The translations under genes and the position numbers were made by a program. The notes below the pieces were generated by a model. That model was not told the origin of the DNA. It was given only the letters and a program-made list of their open reading frames with translations, and did no database searches. From NCBI RefSeq assembly GCF_017993425.1, contig NZ_JAGOMQ010000014.1, forward strand, positions 30,974-94,973: 64,000 nt of DNA, in the 5' to 3' direction. Shown in pieces: positions 28,553 through 37,284 of the stretch. Each line of letters starts with the position of its first letter. Within the stretch, counting starts at the first letter, position 1. The DNA comes from Amaricoccus sp. Lineage in GTDB: Bacteria > Pseudomonadota > Alphaproteobacteria > Rhodobacterales > Rhodobacteraceae.

Positions 28553-30154
28553 TCAGCCCCCCGCCACGATCAACGCCGCCGCCCGGGCGGCCAGCATGAT
28601 CGTCGGGGCGTTCGTGTTGGCCGAGGTCACGTTCGGGAACGCCGAGGCGTCGACGACCCGCAGCCCCTCCGTCCCGCGCAGCCGCAGCGCCGGATCGAGC
28701 GCCCCGCCCGCCCCCATCCGGCAGGTCCCGCACAGGTGATAGACCGACCCCGCCCGCGCCCGGAAATCGGCGAGGACGGCCGCATCCTCCGCCCGCGCCG
28801 GATCGAACGCCGGCGCCGCCGCGATCAGCCCCCGCATCGCCGCCGTCTCCTGCAACCGCCCCACCAGCCGCGCCCCCGCGATGACGGCCGCCCGGTCCGC
28901 CTCCGTCGCGACGTAGCCCGTCACGATCCGCGGCGCCGCCTCCGGGTCCGGGCTCGCGATCTCCACCCGGCCCTCGCTGGTCGGCCGGCAGGGATTGAAG
29001 CTGAGGATGAACCCCGGCCACGGATCCGGCCGGGTGATCGGCCGCGCGCCCGCGAACTCGGCCGAGTAGCTCAGCGGGTTGAAATAGAGCTGCACGTCCG
29101 GCCGCGCCGCCCCCGGCCCGCTCCGCACCAGCCCGCCCATCTGGTTGACGCTGAGCCCGAGCGGCCCCCGCCGCGCCAGCAGCCAGGCCGCCCCCGCCCC
29201 GAGCCGCCCGCGCCACGTCCCGAGCGTCCCGTTCAGCGTCGGCTCCGTCGCCCGATAGGCGTAATTCACCCCCACATGGTCCTGGAGCCCGCCCCCCACG
29301 GCGTCCGTCGCGAGCACGACCGGGATCCCGAGCCCCTGCAACAACGCCCCCGGCCCGACGCCCGAGCGCTGCAGGATCGCCGGCGACCCGACCGCTCCCG
29401 CCGCCAGGATCACCTCGCGCCGCGCCCGCAGCAGCCGCGTCCCGCCGCCCAGCCGCACCTCCACCCCGGCCGCCCGCCGGCCCTCGAACGCCACCCGCAC
29501 CGCGACCGCCCCGGTCAGCACCGCGAGGTTCGCCCGCCGCAGCGCCGGCCGCAGGAAGGCGTCCGCCGCCGAGCAGCGCCGCCCGTCCCGCACGGTGAGC
29601 GCATAGGGCCCGACCCCCTCCGGCGCCGGCCCGTTCATGTCCGCCGTGACCGGCAGCCCGATCTCCCGGGCCGCCGCATAGAAATGCCGCCGGATCGGGT
29701 GATACTCCGCCTCCGGCGTCGCCACCGAGAGCGGCCCGTCGCCGCTCGCCGCCCCGTCCGCCGCGACCCGCCGCGCAATGCGCCCGAAGACCGGCCCGAC
29801 CTCCTCCCAGCCCCAGCCCGCCGCCCCCGCGTCGCGCCAGTCGTCGTAGTCGGCCGGCAGCCCGTGGTGCCAGACCAGCGCGTTGATCGAGCTCGACCCG
29901 CCGAGCACCTTGCCGCGGGGCACGTAAGGAGCCCGCCCGCCGAGCCCCGGGTCGGGCTCCGCATGGAAGCGCCAGTTGACCTCCGGATCGAGGAACGTCC
30001 GGCCATAGCCGATCGGCGTGCGGATCCAGAACCGCCGGTCGTCGCCCCCCGCCTCCACCAGCAGAACCCGCGCCCGCCCGTCCGCGCTGAGCCGGTCGGC
30101 GAGGACGCAGCCGGCCGACCCGGCTCCCACCACCACGTAATCGGCCTCGTCCAC
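28553..30154 (-). CDS. GMC-family FAD-dependent oxidoreductase (choline/alcohol dehydrogenase-like)
   Basis: 533 residues. The GTG start places the FAD-binding motif YVVVGAGSAGCVLADRLS at residues 5-22. GMC signatures: PRGKVLGGSSSINALVWHHG, VILAAGAVGSPAILQRSGVG and the C-terminal VYHLCGTCRMG...VVDASAFPNVTSANTNAPTIM with the catalytic His/Asn region. It oxidises a primary alcohol to aldehyde; choline dehydrogenase is the nearest well-known relative, but no betaine genes are nearby, so substrate is open. Confidence 0.86.
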   Translation of the reverse strand: MDEADYVVVGAGSAGCVLADRLSADGRARVLLVEAGGDDRRFWIRTPIGYGRTFLDPEVNWRFHAEPDPGLGGRAPYVPRGKVLGGSSSINALVWHHGLPADYDDWRDAGAAGWGWEEVGPVFGRIARRVAADGAASGDGPLSVATPEAEYHPIRRHFYAAAREIGLPVTADMNGPAPEGVGPYALTVRDGRRCSAADAFLRPALRRANLAVLTGAVAVRVAFEGRRAAGVEVRLGGGTRLLRARREVILAAGAVGSPAILQRSGVGPGALLQGLGIPVVLATDAVGGGLQDHVGVNYAYRATEPTLNGTLGTWRGRLGAGAAWLLARRGPLGLSVNQMGGLVRSGPGAARPDVQLYFNPLSYSAEFAGARPITRPDPWPGFILSFNPCRPTSEGRVEIASPDPEAAPRIVTGYVATEADRAAVIAGARLVGRLQETAAMRGLIAAAPAFDPARAEDAAVLADFRARAGSVYHLCGTCRMGAGGALDPALRLRGTEGLRVVDASAFPNVTSANTNAPTIMLAARAAALIVAGG

Positions 30155-30309
30155 CCGTCGCCCCCGCGCCTGCCCGCCGCAAGGTTCCACCGCGGCGGGG
30201 CGGGGCGCAAGCCGGCGCGGGCTTAACCTTTCGTTCACGACGCGGATGCGCCGGCGGCCGCTTCGCGGCATGATCGTGAAAACTTTAGACGCATGCCGCG
30301 GAGCCGACC

Positions 30310-30585
30310 ATGATCCAGCCGACCCGCCCCGAGATCGCCGCCGGCTACGGCCGCTCCCCGGTCGTCGCCCGGGCGCCCGGCCTCGTCGCGGTGCTGGTCG
30401 AGCCGGCCCGGGCGGCGTCCCGCCCGGCGCCCCGGCCCGCCCCGCGCCGGATCGCCTCCGGGCTGCAGGCCCCGGCCGGCGACGGCGTGCGCCTCCACGA
30501 CGCCGGCGCCGCCCGCGCCGCCCTCTCCGCCTTCACCGCCGGCGACGGCTTCCTGCCGGGCCAGCTCATCGACCGCGCCATCTGA
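30310..30585 (+). CDS. Small hypothetical protein
   Basis: 91 residues, Ala/Pro/Arg-rich N-terminal half and a better-ordered end (VRLHDAGAARAALSAFTAGDGFLPGQLIDRAI). GGAG lies 6 bp from the ATG and the gene is divergent from the GMC gene. No family recognised. The start codon context supports translation, but the length leaves doubt. Confidence 0.45.
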   Translation: MIQPTRPEIAAGYGRSPVVARAPGLVAVLVEPARAASRPAPRPAPRRIASGLQAPAGDGVRLHDAGAARAALSAFTAGDGFLPGQLIDRAI

Positions 30586-30711
30586 GCGGCGCGACGCTCC
30601 CGGCCCCGGACGCGCGCCGCTTCCCGCGGCCAACGGCATCTCGGCCGCAAGCGACGGCCCCGACCCGGGACTCGCGACGCCCGCCACCCGCTCCGCCGCC
30701 GCCGCGGCGCC

Positions 30712-33114
30712 TCAGGGCGGCAGCCCGGCCTCGGCGAGGAGCGCGGCGGCGGCCTCGGCGGCGAGGCGCTTCTCGGCCTGGCCGGCGATCGGCACCCGGC
30801 CGACCTCGAGGAGCAGGGGCGCCGCGAAGGGCGTCACGTGCGGCGCCCGCACCACGTCGATGCGGCCGGCGACCCGCGCCAGCATCTCCTCGATCCGCCC
30901 GAAATCGACCAGCCCGCGCCCGGCCTCGATCCGGGTCACCCGCAGCATCAGGTGGCCGGGGTCGTGCCGGCGCAGCGTGTCGTAGAGGATGTCCGACGAG
31001 ACCGTCGTCTGCCGGCCGGTCTTGCGCAGGCCCGGCAGGTTGCGGTCGACGAGCCCGGCGATGCGGGCCGAGGTGCGGAAGGTCCGCTTCATCACCGCGT
31101 TGCCGGCGAGCCAGGTGTCGAGCCCGGCGCGCAGGTCGCGCGGGTCGAGCAGCGCCGCCGGATCGGGCGGCTCGGCGAGGCTCCAGACCAGCAGCGCATA
31201 GTCGGTCGCCACGAAGCCGAGCGGGTCGAGCCCCGCCTCCTCCATCCGCCGCGTCACCAGCAGGCCGAGCGTCTGCAGCGCGTTCCGCCCCGCGAAGCCG
31301 TAGAGCGCCAGATGCGCCCGCCCGCCGCGCGGGAAGGTCTCCAGGAGCAGCCGGTCCGGGCGGGGCAAGGCGCTCACATGCGCCTGCAGGTCGAGCCAGT
31401 CGCGCATCCAGCCGGGCAGGCGCGACCAGCGCGCCGGGTCGGCGATCATCCCGACCACCCGGCGCGAGAGCTGGGTCGAGGTGGCGAGCTTGGTCCCGAA
31501 ATAGACGGCGATCTTCGGCTCGCGCGAGGCCTGCCGCGTCACCTCCAGCGTGGTGTCGCGGAGCCGGTCGAAGCGGACGGTCTCGCCGCCGATCAGGAAG
31601 GTGTCGCCGGCGGTCAGCGTCGCCGCGAAGTCCTCGTCGACCTCGCCGAGCGCCGCGCCGCCGCGCAGGCGCACCGGCACGGTCTCGACCTCGGCGATGG
31701 TGCCGACGTTCATGCGGATCGTCCGCGCCCGGCGGGGGTCGCGCAGCGACCAGAGCCCGTCGCGGAGCACGAGCCGGCGCCAGCGGTCGTAGGCCTGCAA
31801 GGCGTAGCCGCCGGTCGCGCAGAACTCGAGGCAGGCGTCGAAATCGGCGCGGGAGAGGCCGGCGTAGGGTCCGGCGGTCCGCACCTCGGCGAAGAGCGCG
31901 TCGGCCTCGAACGGGCCGGCGCAGGCGACGAGGAGCAGGTGCTGGCAAAGGACGTCGAGCGGGCCGTCGCCGCGCGGCTCGCCGTCGAGGTCGCGGGCGG
32001 CGACGGCGTCGAGGGCGGCGCGGCATTCCAGCGCCTCGAAGCGGTTCGCGGGGACGAGGATCGCCCGCGACGGCGCGTTGTAGCGGTGGTTCGCCCGGCC
32101 GATGCGCTGGACCAGCCGCTTGACGTTCTTCGGCGCGCCGACCTGCACCACGAGGTCGACGTCGCCCCAGTCGATGCCGAGGTCGAGCGAGCCGGTGGCG
32201 ACCACGGCCCGCAGCCGCCCCTCGGCCATCGCCGCCTCGACCCGCAGCCGCGCCTCGCGCGACAGCGAGCCGTGGTGGAGGCCGATCGGCAGCGCCTCGG
32301 CGTTCTCGGCCCAGAGCGCCTGGAAGAACAGCTCGGCCTGCGCGCGGGTGTTGATGAAGACGAGCGTCACCCGGTTCGCCCGGATCAGCTCCATCACCGC
32401 CGGCGCGGCGTAGCGGCCGCCCTGGCCGGCCCAGGGCGGCGGCGCCTCGGTCTCGAGGATGGCGATGTCGGGATCCGGGCCGGGATCGGCCGCCAGCACC
32501 CGCGCGCCGCCGCCGAGGAAGCGGGCGAGCGCCGGCGGGTCGTCGACCGTCGCCGAGAGGCCGACGCGCCGCATCCCCGGCGCGAGCCGCTGCAGCCGGG
32601 CGAGGCAGAGCGCCAGCTGGTCGCCGCGCTTGCTCTCGGCGAGCGCATGGATCTCGTCGAGGATCACCCGCTCGAGCCCGCCGAAGATCGCCGGCGCCTC
32701 CGGGTAGGAGAGCATCAGCGTCAGCGATTCCGGGGTGGTGAGCAGGATGTGCGGCGGGTCGACCCGCTGCCGCGCCCGCGCCGCGCCGCCGGTGTCGCCG
32801 GTGCGGTCCTCGATGCGGATGTCGAGCCCCATCCCGGCGACGGGCCGCGCCAGGTTGCGGCGGATGTCGGCGGCGAGCGCCTTGAGCGGCGAGACGTAGA
32901 GGGTGTGCAGGCCCGGAGGCGGCGCGGCACCCAGCTCGACCAGCGAGGGCAGGAACCCGGCGAGCGTCTTGCCGCCGCCGGTCGGGGCGATCAGCAGCGT
33001 CGCCGGGTCGGCGGCGCGGGCGAGGAGCGCGAGCTGGTGCGGGTGCGGGGTCCAGCCGCGGCCTGCGAACCAGCCGGCGAAGGGCTCGGGCAGGCGGGGG
33101 GCGTCAAGGGGCAT
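30712..33114 (-). CDS. Ligase-associated Lhr-like DEXH-box DNA helicase
   Basis: 800-residue SF2 helicase. Walker A is IAPTGGGKTLAGF (Lys49), then SPLKALAADIRRNL, TTPESLTLML, the Walker B LDEIHALAESKRGDQLA, SATVDD and the motif VI region VQRIGRANHR. The C-terminal half carries the winged-helix and Lhr-core parts (GGETVRFDRL, HLALYGFAGRNALQTLGLL). In many alphaproteobacteria it sits with an ATP-dependent ligase, exonuclease and PdeM phosphoesterase in a DNA-repair cluster; none of these is here, so it is isolated. ATG at 33114 chosen as the conserved N terminus begins there. Confidence 0.88.
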   Translation of the reverse strand: MPLDAPRLPEPFAGWFAGRGWTPHPHQLALLARAADPATLLIAPTGGGKTLAGFLPSLVELGAAPPPGLHTLYVSPLKALAADIRRNLARPVAGMGLDIRIEDRTGDTGGAARARQRVDPPHILLTTPESLTLMLSYPEAPAIFGGLERVILDEIHALAESKRGDQLALCLARLQRLAPGMRRVGLSATVDDPPALARFLGGGARVLAADPGPDPDIAILETEAPPPWAGQGGRYAAPAVMELIRANRVTLVFINTRAQAELFFQALWAENAEALPIGLHHGSLSREARLRVEAAMAEGRLRAVVATGSLDLGIDWGDVDLVVQVGAPKNVKRLVQRIGRANHRYNAPSRAILVPANRFEALECRAALDAVAARDLDGEPRGDGPLDVLCQHLLLVACAGPFEADALFAEVRTAGPYAGLSRADFDACLEFCATGGYALQAYDRWRRLVLRDGLWSLRDPRRARTIRMNVGTIAEVETVPVRLRGGAALGEVDEDFAATLTAGDTFLIGGETVRFDRLRDTTLEVTRQASREPKIAVYFGTKLATSTQLSRRVVGMIADPARWSRLPGWMRDWLDLQAHVSALPRPDRLLLETFPRGGRAHLALYGFAGRNALQTLGLLVTRRMEEAGLDPLGFVATDYALLVWSLAEPPDPAALLDPRDLRAGLDTWLAGNAVMKRTFRTSARIAGLVDRNLPGLRKTGRQTTVSSDILYDTLRRHDPGHLMLRVTRIEAGRGLVDFGRIEEMLARVAGRIDVVRAPHVTPFAAPLLLEVGRVPIAGQAEKRLAAEAAAALLAEAGLPP

Positions 33115-33232
33115 GGGAAGGCGACGGCGCCGCGGGTCCTCGGGCTTCGGTCGCCCGAGCCTAGCGCAGCCGGGCGGCCGCCTCCACCCCGAACGGGATA
33201 GGCGCGCGGGCCGCGGCGGATTATCCTGCCGC

Positions 33233-33826
33233 ATGGCCGGCCCGACCCATTCCGTCGTGATCCGCGCGGCGCGGCGCGAGGACGCGCCGGACCTCGCGCG
33301 GCTCTTCGACATCGCCGGGGAGGGGCTGCCCTCGCATTTCTGGTCGGGCATGGCCGGGCCGGGCGAGGCGCCGCTCGAGGTCGGGACGCGGCGCGCCGCG
33401 CGCGACGCGGGCACATTCTCGTGGCGGAACGGAGCGATGGCCACGATCGGGGGCGCGACGGCGGGGGCGCTGGTCGGCTACCGGATCGCGGCGGCGGAGC
33501 CGGTCGAGGAGGCGCCGCCGATCTTCCGGCCGTTGCAGGCGCTGGAGAACCGCGCGGTCGGGGCCTGGTACGTCAACATCCTCGCCGCCTATCCGGCCTT
33601 CCGCCGCCGGGGCGTGGCGACGGCGCTCCTCGGCGAGGCCGCCCGGCGCGACGGCGGCCGGGGCGGGCTCGCCCTCATCGTCGCCGACGGCAACGCGGCG
33701 GCGCTGCGGGCCTACGAGGCCTTCGGCTTCGCGGCCGTATCCGCGGAGCCGATCGTGACCGAGCCGGGCTGGACCAGCCGGAGCGGCTGCTGGCTGCTGA
33801 TGCGCCGCCCCGCGTCGCCCGCGTGA
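33233..33826 (+). CDS. GNAT family N-acetyltransferase
   Basis: 197 residues. The acetyl-CoA loop is in YVNILAAYPAFRRRGVATALLGEAARR (R/Q-x2-G-x-A), followed by LIVADGNAAALRAYEAFGFAAVSAEPIV, the standard GNAT C-terminal strand. The substrate cannot be inferred. It is divergent from the helicase gene and precedes transaldolase. Confidence 0.82.
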   Translation: MAGPTHSVVIRAARREDAPDLARLFDIAGEGLPSHFWSGMAGPGEAPLEVGTRRAARDAGTFSWRNGAMATIGGATAGALVGYRIAAAEPVEEAPPIFRPLQALENRAVGAWYVNILAAYPAFRRRGVATALLGEAARRDGGRGGLALIVADGNAAALRAYEAFGFAAVSAEPIVTEPGWTSRSGCWLLMRRPASPA

Positions 33827-33879
33827 GGGGCCGACCTGGCAAGGGTCGAGCGGCGACGTCTCGCCTCGCGACGGCTCCC

Positions 33880-33907
33880 GCAGGTTGACATGCGCATGTC
33901 GACCTGC
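33880..33907. promoter_or_regulatory. 28-bp near-perfect palindrome upstream of tal
   Basis: GCAGGT-T-GACATGC / GCATGTC-G-ACCTGC: 14-bp arms with one mismatched pair and no loop, 112 bp before the tal ATG. It contains TTGACA. The absence of a loop favours a protein-binding site over a terminator for the upstream GNAT gene. Confidence 0.5.
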
Positions 33908-34018
33908 TCGGCGCGGCGGGGCTGCGGGCGGGAGGAAATGCGCGGCTTCACGTCGACGGCGGCTTCCGCTGCTGGTAAAGCCGACGGGCACGCCCTTCCG
34001 GCTGAAGGAACAGACGCG

Positions 34019-34972
34019 ATGTCCAAGCTCGACCAGTTGCGCACCATGACGACCGTTGTCGCCGACACCGGCGATATCGAGGCGGTGCGGCGGCTGAAGC
34101 CCGTCGATTGCACCACCAACCCCTCGATCGTGCTCAAGGCGCTCGGCACGCCGGAGTTCGAGGACACCATGAAGGAGGCGATCAGCTGGGGCGCCCGCCG
34201 GAACGGCGGGGCCGAGGCGCGCGTCGCCGCGGTCGCCGACCGGCTCGCCGTCTCGGTCGGGGCGGCGCTCGCCGGGATCGTCCCCGGCCGCGTCTCGACC
34301 GAGGTCGACGCCGACCTCTCCTTCGACGAGAAGGGCTCGGTCGCCCGCGCCGAGGCGATCGTCGAGGACTACGAGACCCGCCAGATCCCCCGCGAGAAGA
34401 TCCTCGTGAAGCTCGCCTCGACCTGGGAGGGCATCCGCGCCGCCGAGGCGCTGCAGAAGAAGGGCATCGACACCAACCTGACGCTGCTCTTCAGCAAGGC
34501 CCAGGCCATCGCCTGCGCCGATGCGGGGGTGTTCCTGATCTCGCCCTTCGTCGGGCGGATCACCGACTGGCACAAGAAGGCGACCGGAACCGCGGGCTAT
34601 CCGCCCGAGGAGGATCCGGGCGTGGTCTCGGTGCGCGGCATCTACAACTACTACAAGGCGCACGACATCCCGACCGTGGTGATGGGCGCCTCCTTCCGCT
34701 CCACCGGGCAGATCGAGGCGCTGGCGGGCTGCGACCGGCTGACGATCGCGCCCAACTTCCTCGAGGAGCTCGCCGCCGACGAGGGCCCGCTCGAGCGCAA
34801 GCTCTCGCCCGACCGCTTCGAGGCCGAGCCGGTCGTCGAGATGGACGAGAAGCGCTTCCGCTGGGAGATGAACGAGGACGCCATGGCGACCGAGATGCTC
34901 GCCGCCGGCATCCGCGGCTTCGCCAAGGACCTCGGCAAGCTCCGCGACATCCTCCGCGAGAAGCTCGCCTGA
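34019..34972 (+). CDS. tal: Transaldolase
   Basis: 317-residue TalB-type enzyme that transfers a dihydroxyacetone unit between sugar phosphates (pentose phosphate pathway). Motifs: [47 protein letters not shown] (catalytic Lys) and [25 protein letters not shown] precedes the ATG. A strong hairpin follows. If the RuBisCO-like protein at 43.5 kb acts by the OiaX route, its product chain ends in erythrose 4-phosphate, a transaldolase substrate, but tal is more likely housekeeping. Confidence 0.95.
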   Translation: MSKLDQLRTMTTVVADTGDIEAVRRLKPVDCTTNPSIVLKALGTPEFEDTMKEAISWGARRNGGAEARVAAVADRLAVSVGAALAGIVPGRVSTEVDADLSFDEKGSVARAEAIVEDYETRQIPREKILVKLASTWEGIRAAEALQKKGIDTNLTLLFSKAQAIACADAGVFLISPFVGRITDWHKKATGTAGYPPEEDPGVVSVRGIYNYYKAHDIPTVVMGASFRSTGQIEALAGCDRLTIAPNFLEELAADEGPLERKLSPDRFEAEPVVEMDEKRFRWEMNEDAMATEMLAAGIRGFAKDLGKLRDILREKLA

Positions 34973-34978
34973 CCTGGC

Positions 34979-35010
34979 GACCTTCCCTGCCGAAGGCGGC
35001 AGGGAAGGTC
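34979..35010 (+). terminator. tal terminator hairpin
   Basis: GACCTTCCCTGCC pairs with GGCAGGGAAGGTC, a 13-bp perfect stem around a 6-nt loop, starting 6 bp after the tal stop. Confidence 0.62.
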
Positions 35011-35054
35011 CGACGCCGCCTGCGGGAGGTCAGCCCCCGCCAACAGCCGCGGGC

Positions 35055-35090
35055 TGTTCACGCGTGAAAACTATCCAAGCCATTGATTTG
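35055..35090 (-). repeat. TTCACGCGTGAA box, copy B
   Basis: Minus-orientation copy: palindrome at 35057-35068, then CAAATCAATGGCTTGGATAG on the reverse strand matching the family spacer. Unlike the other three copies it has no recognisable MITE-like sequence beside it. It marks the junction from tal to the low-G+C island. Confidence 0.62.
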
Positions 35091-35382
35091 CTTCAGCCCG
35101 ACATGTGGACGGGCCGGGCTGTCCCTTCACGACGCTTCCCCTCTGCTCGGCGGCGCCCCGACGGCTATCCGCCGTGAGAGGGCAGACACATCCCCCCTTA
35201 CCAAAGAGTCCCCCTTTTCCGGGCGGGGTCTCGAAGGGGACCAGAACGTTCTGGGAAAACTGGGCTGGTCCCCACAAACATAGATGCTCCGGAGGTTGAG
35301 GGGAATCCCCAAAACGAGCCCGGAATCAGACATTTTTCTCAGCCTTTGCTGAGATCTTCACGCTCGCTATGCGAGCAAATAT
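35091..35382. other. Gene-free start of low-G+C island
   Basis: No credible gene. The sequence changes visibly to lower G+C from about 35180. It contains TCTCAGC-CTTT-GCTGAGA (around 35340) and GCTCGC-TAT-GCGAGC (around 35365), small hairpins downstream of the minus-strand small membrane protein that may end its transcript. Confidence 0.4.
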
Positions 35383-35634
35383 TCACGATACCGGGATCAC
35401 TCCAATCATTGCCAGGAGGAAGATCCCCGAGCTGATCCAGGCGAACCATTTGAAGCGGTTCCGGGCAGCCAGTAATCCAAGACATCCAACTATACACGCT
35501 CCAAACGCTAATCCTGCCCCCTCAAATAAGGCAGACGTTCTTATGATGGGATCTTCTGTTGTACCTATAACTTGCCCGTATCGTATGATAGCGGACAATG
35601 CACACAAACTGATAACAAACAATACATAATTCAT
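35383..35634 (-). CDS. Small three-helix membrane protein
   Basis: 83 residues, MNYVLFVISLCALSAIIRYG onward. Hydrophobic segments at about 3-20, 45-62 and 68-82; family not recognised. The ATG at 35634 is chosen because AGGA lies 6 bp upstream. Codon use is far more A/T-rich than in any flanking gene, indicating recent acquisition. Confidence 0.55.
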   Translation of the reverse strand: MNYVLFVISLCALSAIIRYGQVIGTTEDPIIRTSALFEGAGLAFGACIVGCLGLLAARNRFKWFAWISSGIFLLAMIGVIPVS

Positions 35635-35948
35635 GAGATTTCCTGTCTTGAGTTGACGGGACACGGTGCCAACGTCGCCAGCACCGTGTCAATCCAGAGC
35701 ATCACCCGAGGATGAACGCCCCCACCGGATGCAGGCTCGCTGCGTTCAGCCCCATCTCGGGCCCGAACGAGTAGCCAAGCCGGCCATCCGTCACCAGAGT
35801 CATCTGGATCCTCTGCGGTCAGCTTGAAGCGTCTTTCCAAGGCCAGGCGACGAGCTTCCTGTTCGCGAGTAGCGACAGTCGTCCACGTCCTGCAAGATCA
35901 CCTGAGTATGGTCTGCCGCGTCCTTCCGGTCGCGGCCTGACCCCAATG
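35635..35948 (-). other. Intergenic stretch with a coding-like fragment
   Basis: On the minus strand, about 35690-35890, one frame reads ATREQEARRLALERRFKLTA then EDPDDSGDGWPAWLLV, which looks like a piece of a real protein but has no convincing start. Probably a remnant. The rest shows nothing recognisable. Confidence 0.3.
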
Positions 35949-36566
35949 CTACGCCTCGCTCTCCCTCTTCCGGCGCCGCTTCACCCAAGCCAGCCCCATC
36001 AGGGGCGCGGCCATCAAGGCGAGCGCCGGCGGCAGGGGGACGGGTTGAGGCGTTCCCCCATAAGCACTGTTGCCCGAACCCCCCCAGCCATTGCCGGAGC
36101 AATCCGACTGCACGCAGGCGAAATAACCGAATGTGCCTTGGAAGCTGTGAGGGTGCTCCCCCACAAACAAGTTCACATACCGCCCGAGTTCTCCCACGTG
36201 CTCACTGGCGGTAATGTAGAACAAGGGCAGCTGACCAATCTTTCTCCATCGAGATTTATATGTGATCAAATAATCCTCAATCATGAGCGCTTTGGCATCA
36301 GCCATGGAAAAGGAGAAATCTCCAACATTAATCGACCAATCCAGAATGCTCTTTTTATAGACAGGAGCGCCTTCTTCGTAAGTGGCCATATCGAGAGTCA
36401 CCGAGAGGTTTACCGGCGCTCCATAAGCTGCGTTCACTGCGCTACAATTGTAGTCGCAATTACCCTGGACCGTTACGATCAACGGGGCCGTTGCCGCAGA
36501 CGTCGCGTCGTTCAGACACAAAGAGCCAACCAGGGCAAACAGCCCTGCACACACTCGTCCACGCAT
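35949..36566 (-). CDS. VPLPA-CTERM-like sorted exoprotein
   Basis: 205 residues. Signal peptide MRGRVCAGLFALVGSLCLNDATSA. The body has four Cys (CDYNC; CVQSDC). The C terminus is a tripartite sorting signal: VPLPPALALMAAPLMGLAWV then KRRRKRE, i.e. VPLPA motif variant, transmembrane helix and basic cluster, as handled by exosortase systems in Rhodobacterales. The ATG at 36566 has GGAG 6 bp upstream; a GTG 12 bp earlier is possible. The protein would be exported and anchored or released at the surface. Function of the body unknown. Confidence 0.72.
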   Translation of the reverse strand: MRGRVCAGLFALVGSLCLNDATSAATAPLIVTVQGNCDYNCSAVNAAYGAPVNLSVTLDMATYEEGAPVYKKSILDWSINVGDFSFSMADAKALMIEDYLITYKSRWRKIGQLPLFYITASEHVGELGRYVNLFVGEHPHSFQGTFGYFACVQSDCSGNGWGGSGNSAYGGTPQPVPLPPALALMAAPLMGLAWVKRRRKRESEA

Positions 36567-36746
36567 AGATTCTCCCACCCTTCCCAGAACAGTGTGCGGA
36601 GCGTGAACGAGAATCTGTCAGTACGTCAACCGCGATCTCCCAGCCGGCGGTGGAGTCAAAACACCGGCAGCGACAGGACGGGGGGTTGCCATACGCCCTA
36701 CTCCGCCTGGCCCCGATCCCGGGTACTGTCTGATGTTGCAACTGTA

Positions 36747-36775
36747 GCAGATCCGGGACGTGGGTTCGGATCTGC
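36747..36775. promoter_or_regulatory. Dyad upstream of rep remnant
   Basis: GCAGATCCG and CGGATCTGC form 9-bp arms around an 11-nt centre, 29 bp before the rep fragment. It could be a replication-control dyad of the former plasmid or a terminator (TTTCCC follows). No iterons or DnaA boxes were seen. Confidence 0.35.
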
Positions 36776-36803
36776 TTTCCCCCTTGAGGGAACCGCTCGT
36801 AGG

Positions 36804-37238
36804 ATGGCGGGCATGAGCAAGCCCCCCAAGAAACCTAAGATCCACGTTCTGACCCTGGCTCCAGCCGAGCAGATCGCCAGCAAGCCGCACGAGCTGATCC
36901 AGATCCGCGGGCACGAGAGCCTCTCGCTCAGCGCCCGTCGAGCCATCACCATCCTCTGGCACAACGCCCATCGTCAGGGCGTCGCCGAGGGCAGAACCTA
37001 TCGCCTCCAGCTCTCCCGCCTCTCCACATGGCGCCACAAAAGCCGGGAGACGGTCGTGGAGACGATCGAGGCCCTGATGACCACGCTTGTCGTCGTACCC
37101 AAAGGCGCCCCTTCGCCGCGCCGAGGGACCGCCCCCAAGGCGCGTAATTGCGTTCGCCCCACGGTGAGCGCGGACGGACATCCGCGGGTCAATCCGTCTA
37201 GCCTCCCAGACTCGGAATGGGATCTCGCGTCAGCGTAG
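36804..37238 (+). pseudogene. Truncated plasmid replication initiator (Rep_3-like)
   Basis: The first part, HELIQIRGHESLSLSARRAI onward, with WHNAHRQGVAEGRTYRLQLSRL and VVETIEALMTTLVVV, matches the N-terminal winged-helix region of plasmid replication initiators common in Rhodobacterales. Homology stops at about 37097. The remaining frame is translated from a degenerate copy of the MITE-like repeat (37106-37210), so the normal length of about 400 residues is not reached. ATG at 36804 or 36813. Non-functional; it records a former plasmid origin. Confidence 0.68.
37106..37210 (+). repeat. Degenerate MITE-like copy E inside rep remnant
   Basis: Short, internally deleted version of the structured repeat. 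Matches to copies A and D include CCTTCGCCGCGCCGAGGG, GGCGCGTAA and GGACGGA-n3-CCGCGGGTCAATCCGTCTAGC. The hairpin arms GACGGA / TCCGTC are kept. Its left edge coincides with the loss of Rep homology. Confidence 0.55.
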
Positions 37239-37284
37239 CGTTGCTGGGGCTCGTTGGGGCGCCGCCCTGCCGCGTCGGATACTG

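Noticed and set aside
35631..35840. 69-residue minus-strand gene upstream of the small membrane protein
   Set aside because: TTG start without ribosome binding site, overlap with the membrane protein leader and a change of character halfway. Treated as a remnant fragment.
36747..36775. Active plasmid origin at the rep remnant
   Set aside because: The initiator is truncated, and no iterons, DnaA boxes or partition genes are present.
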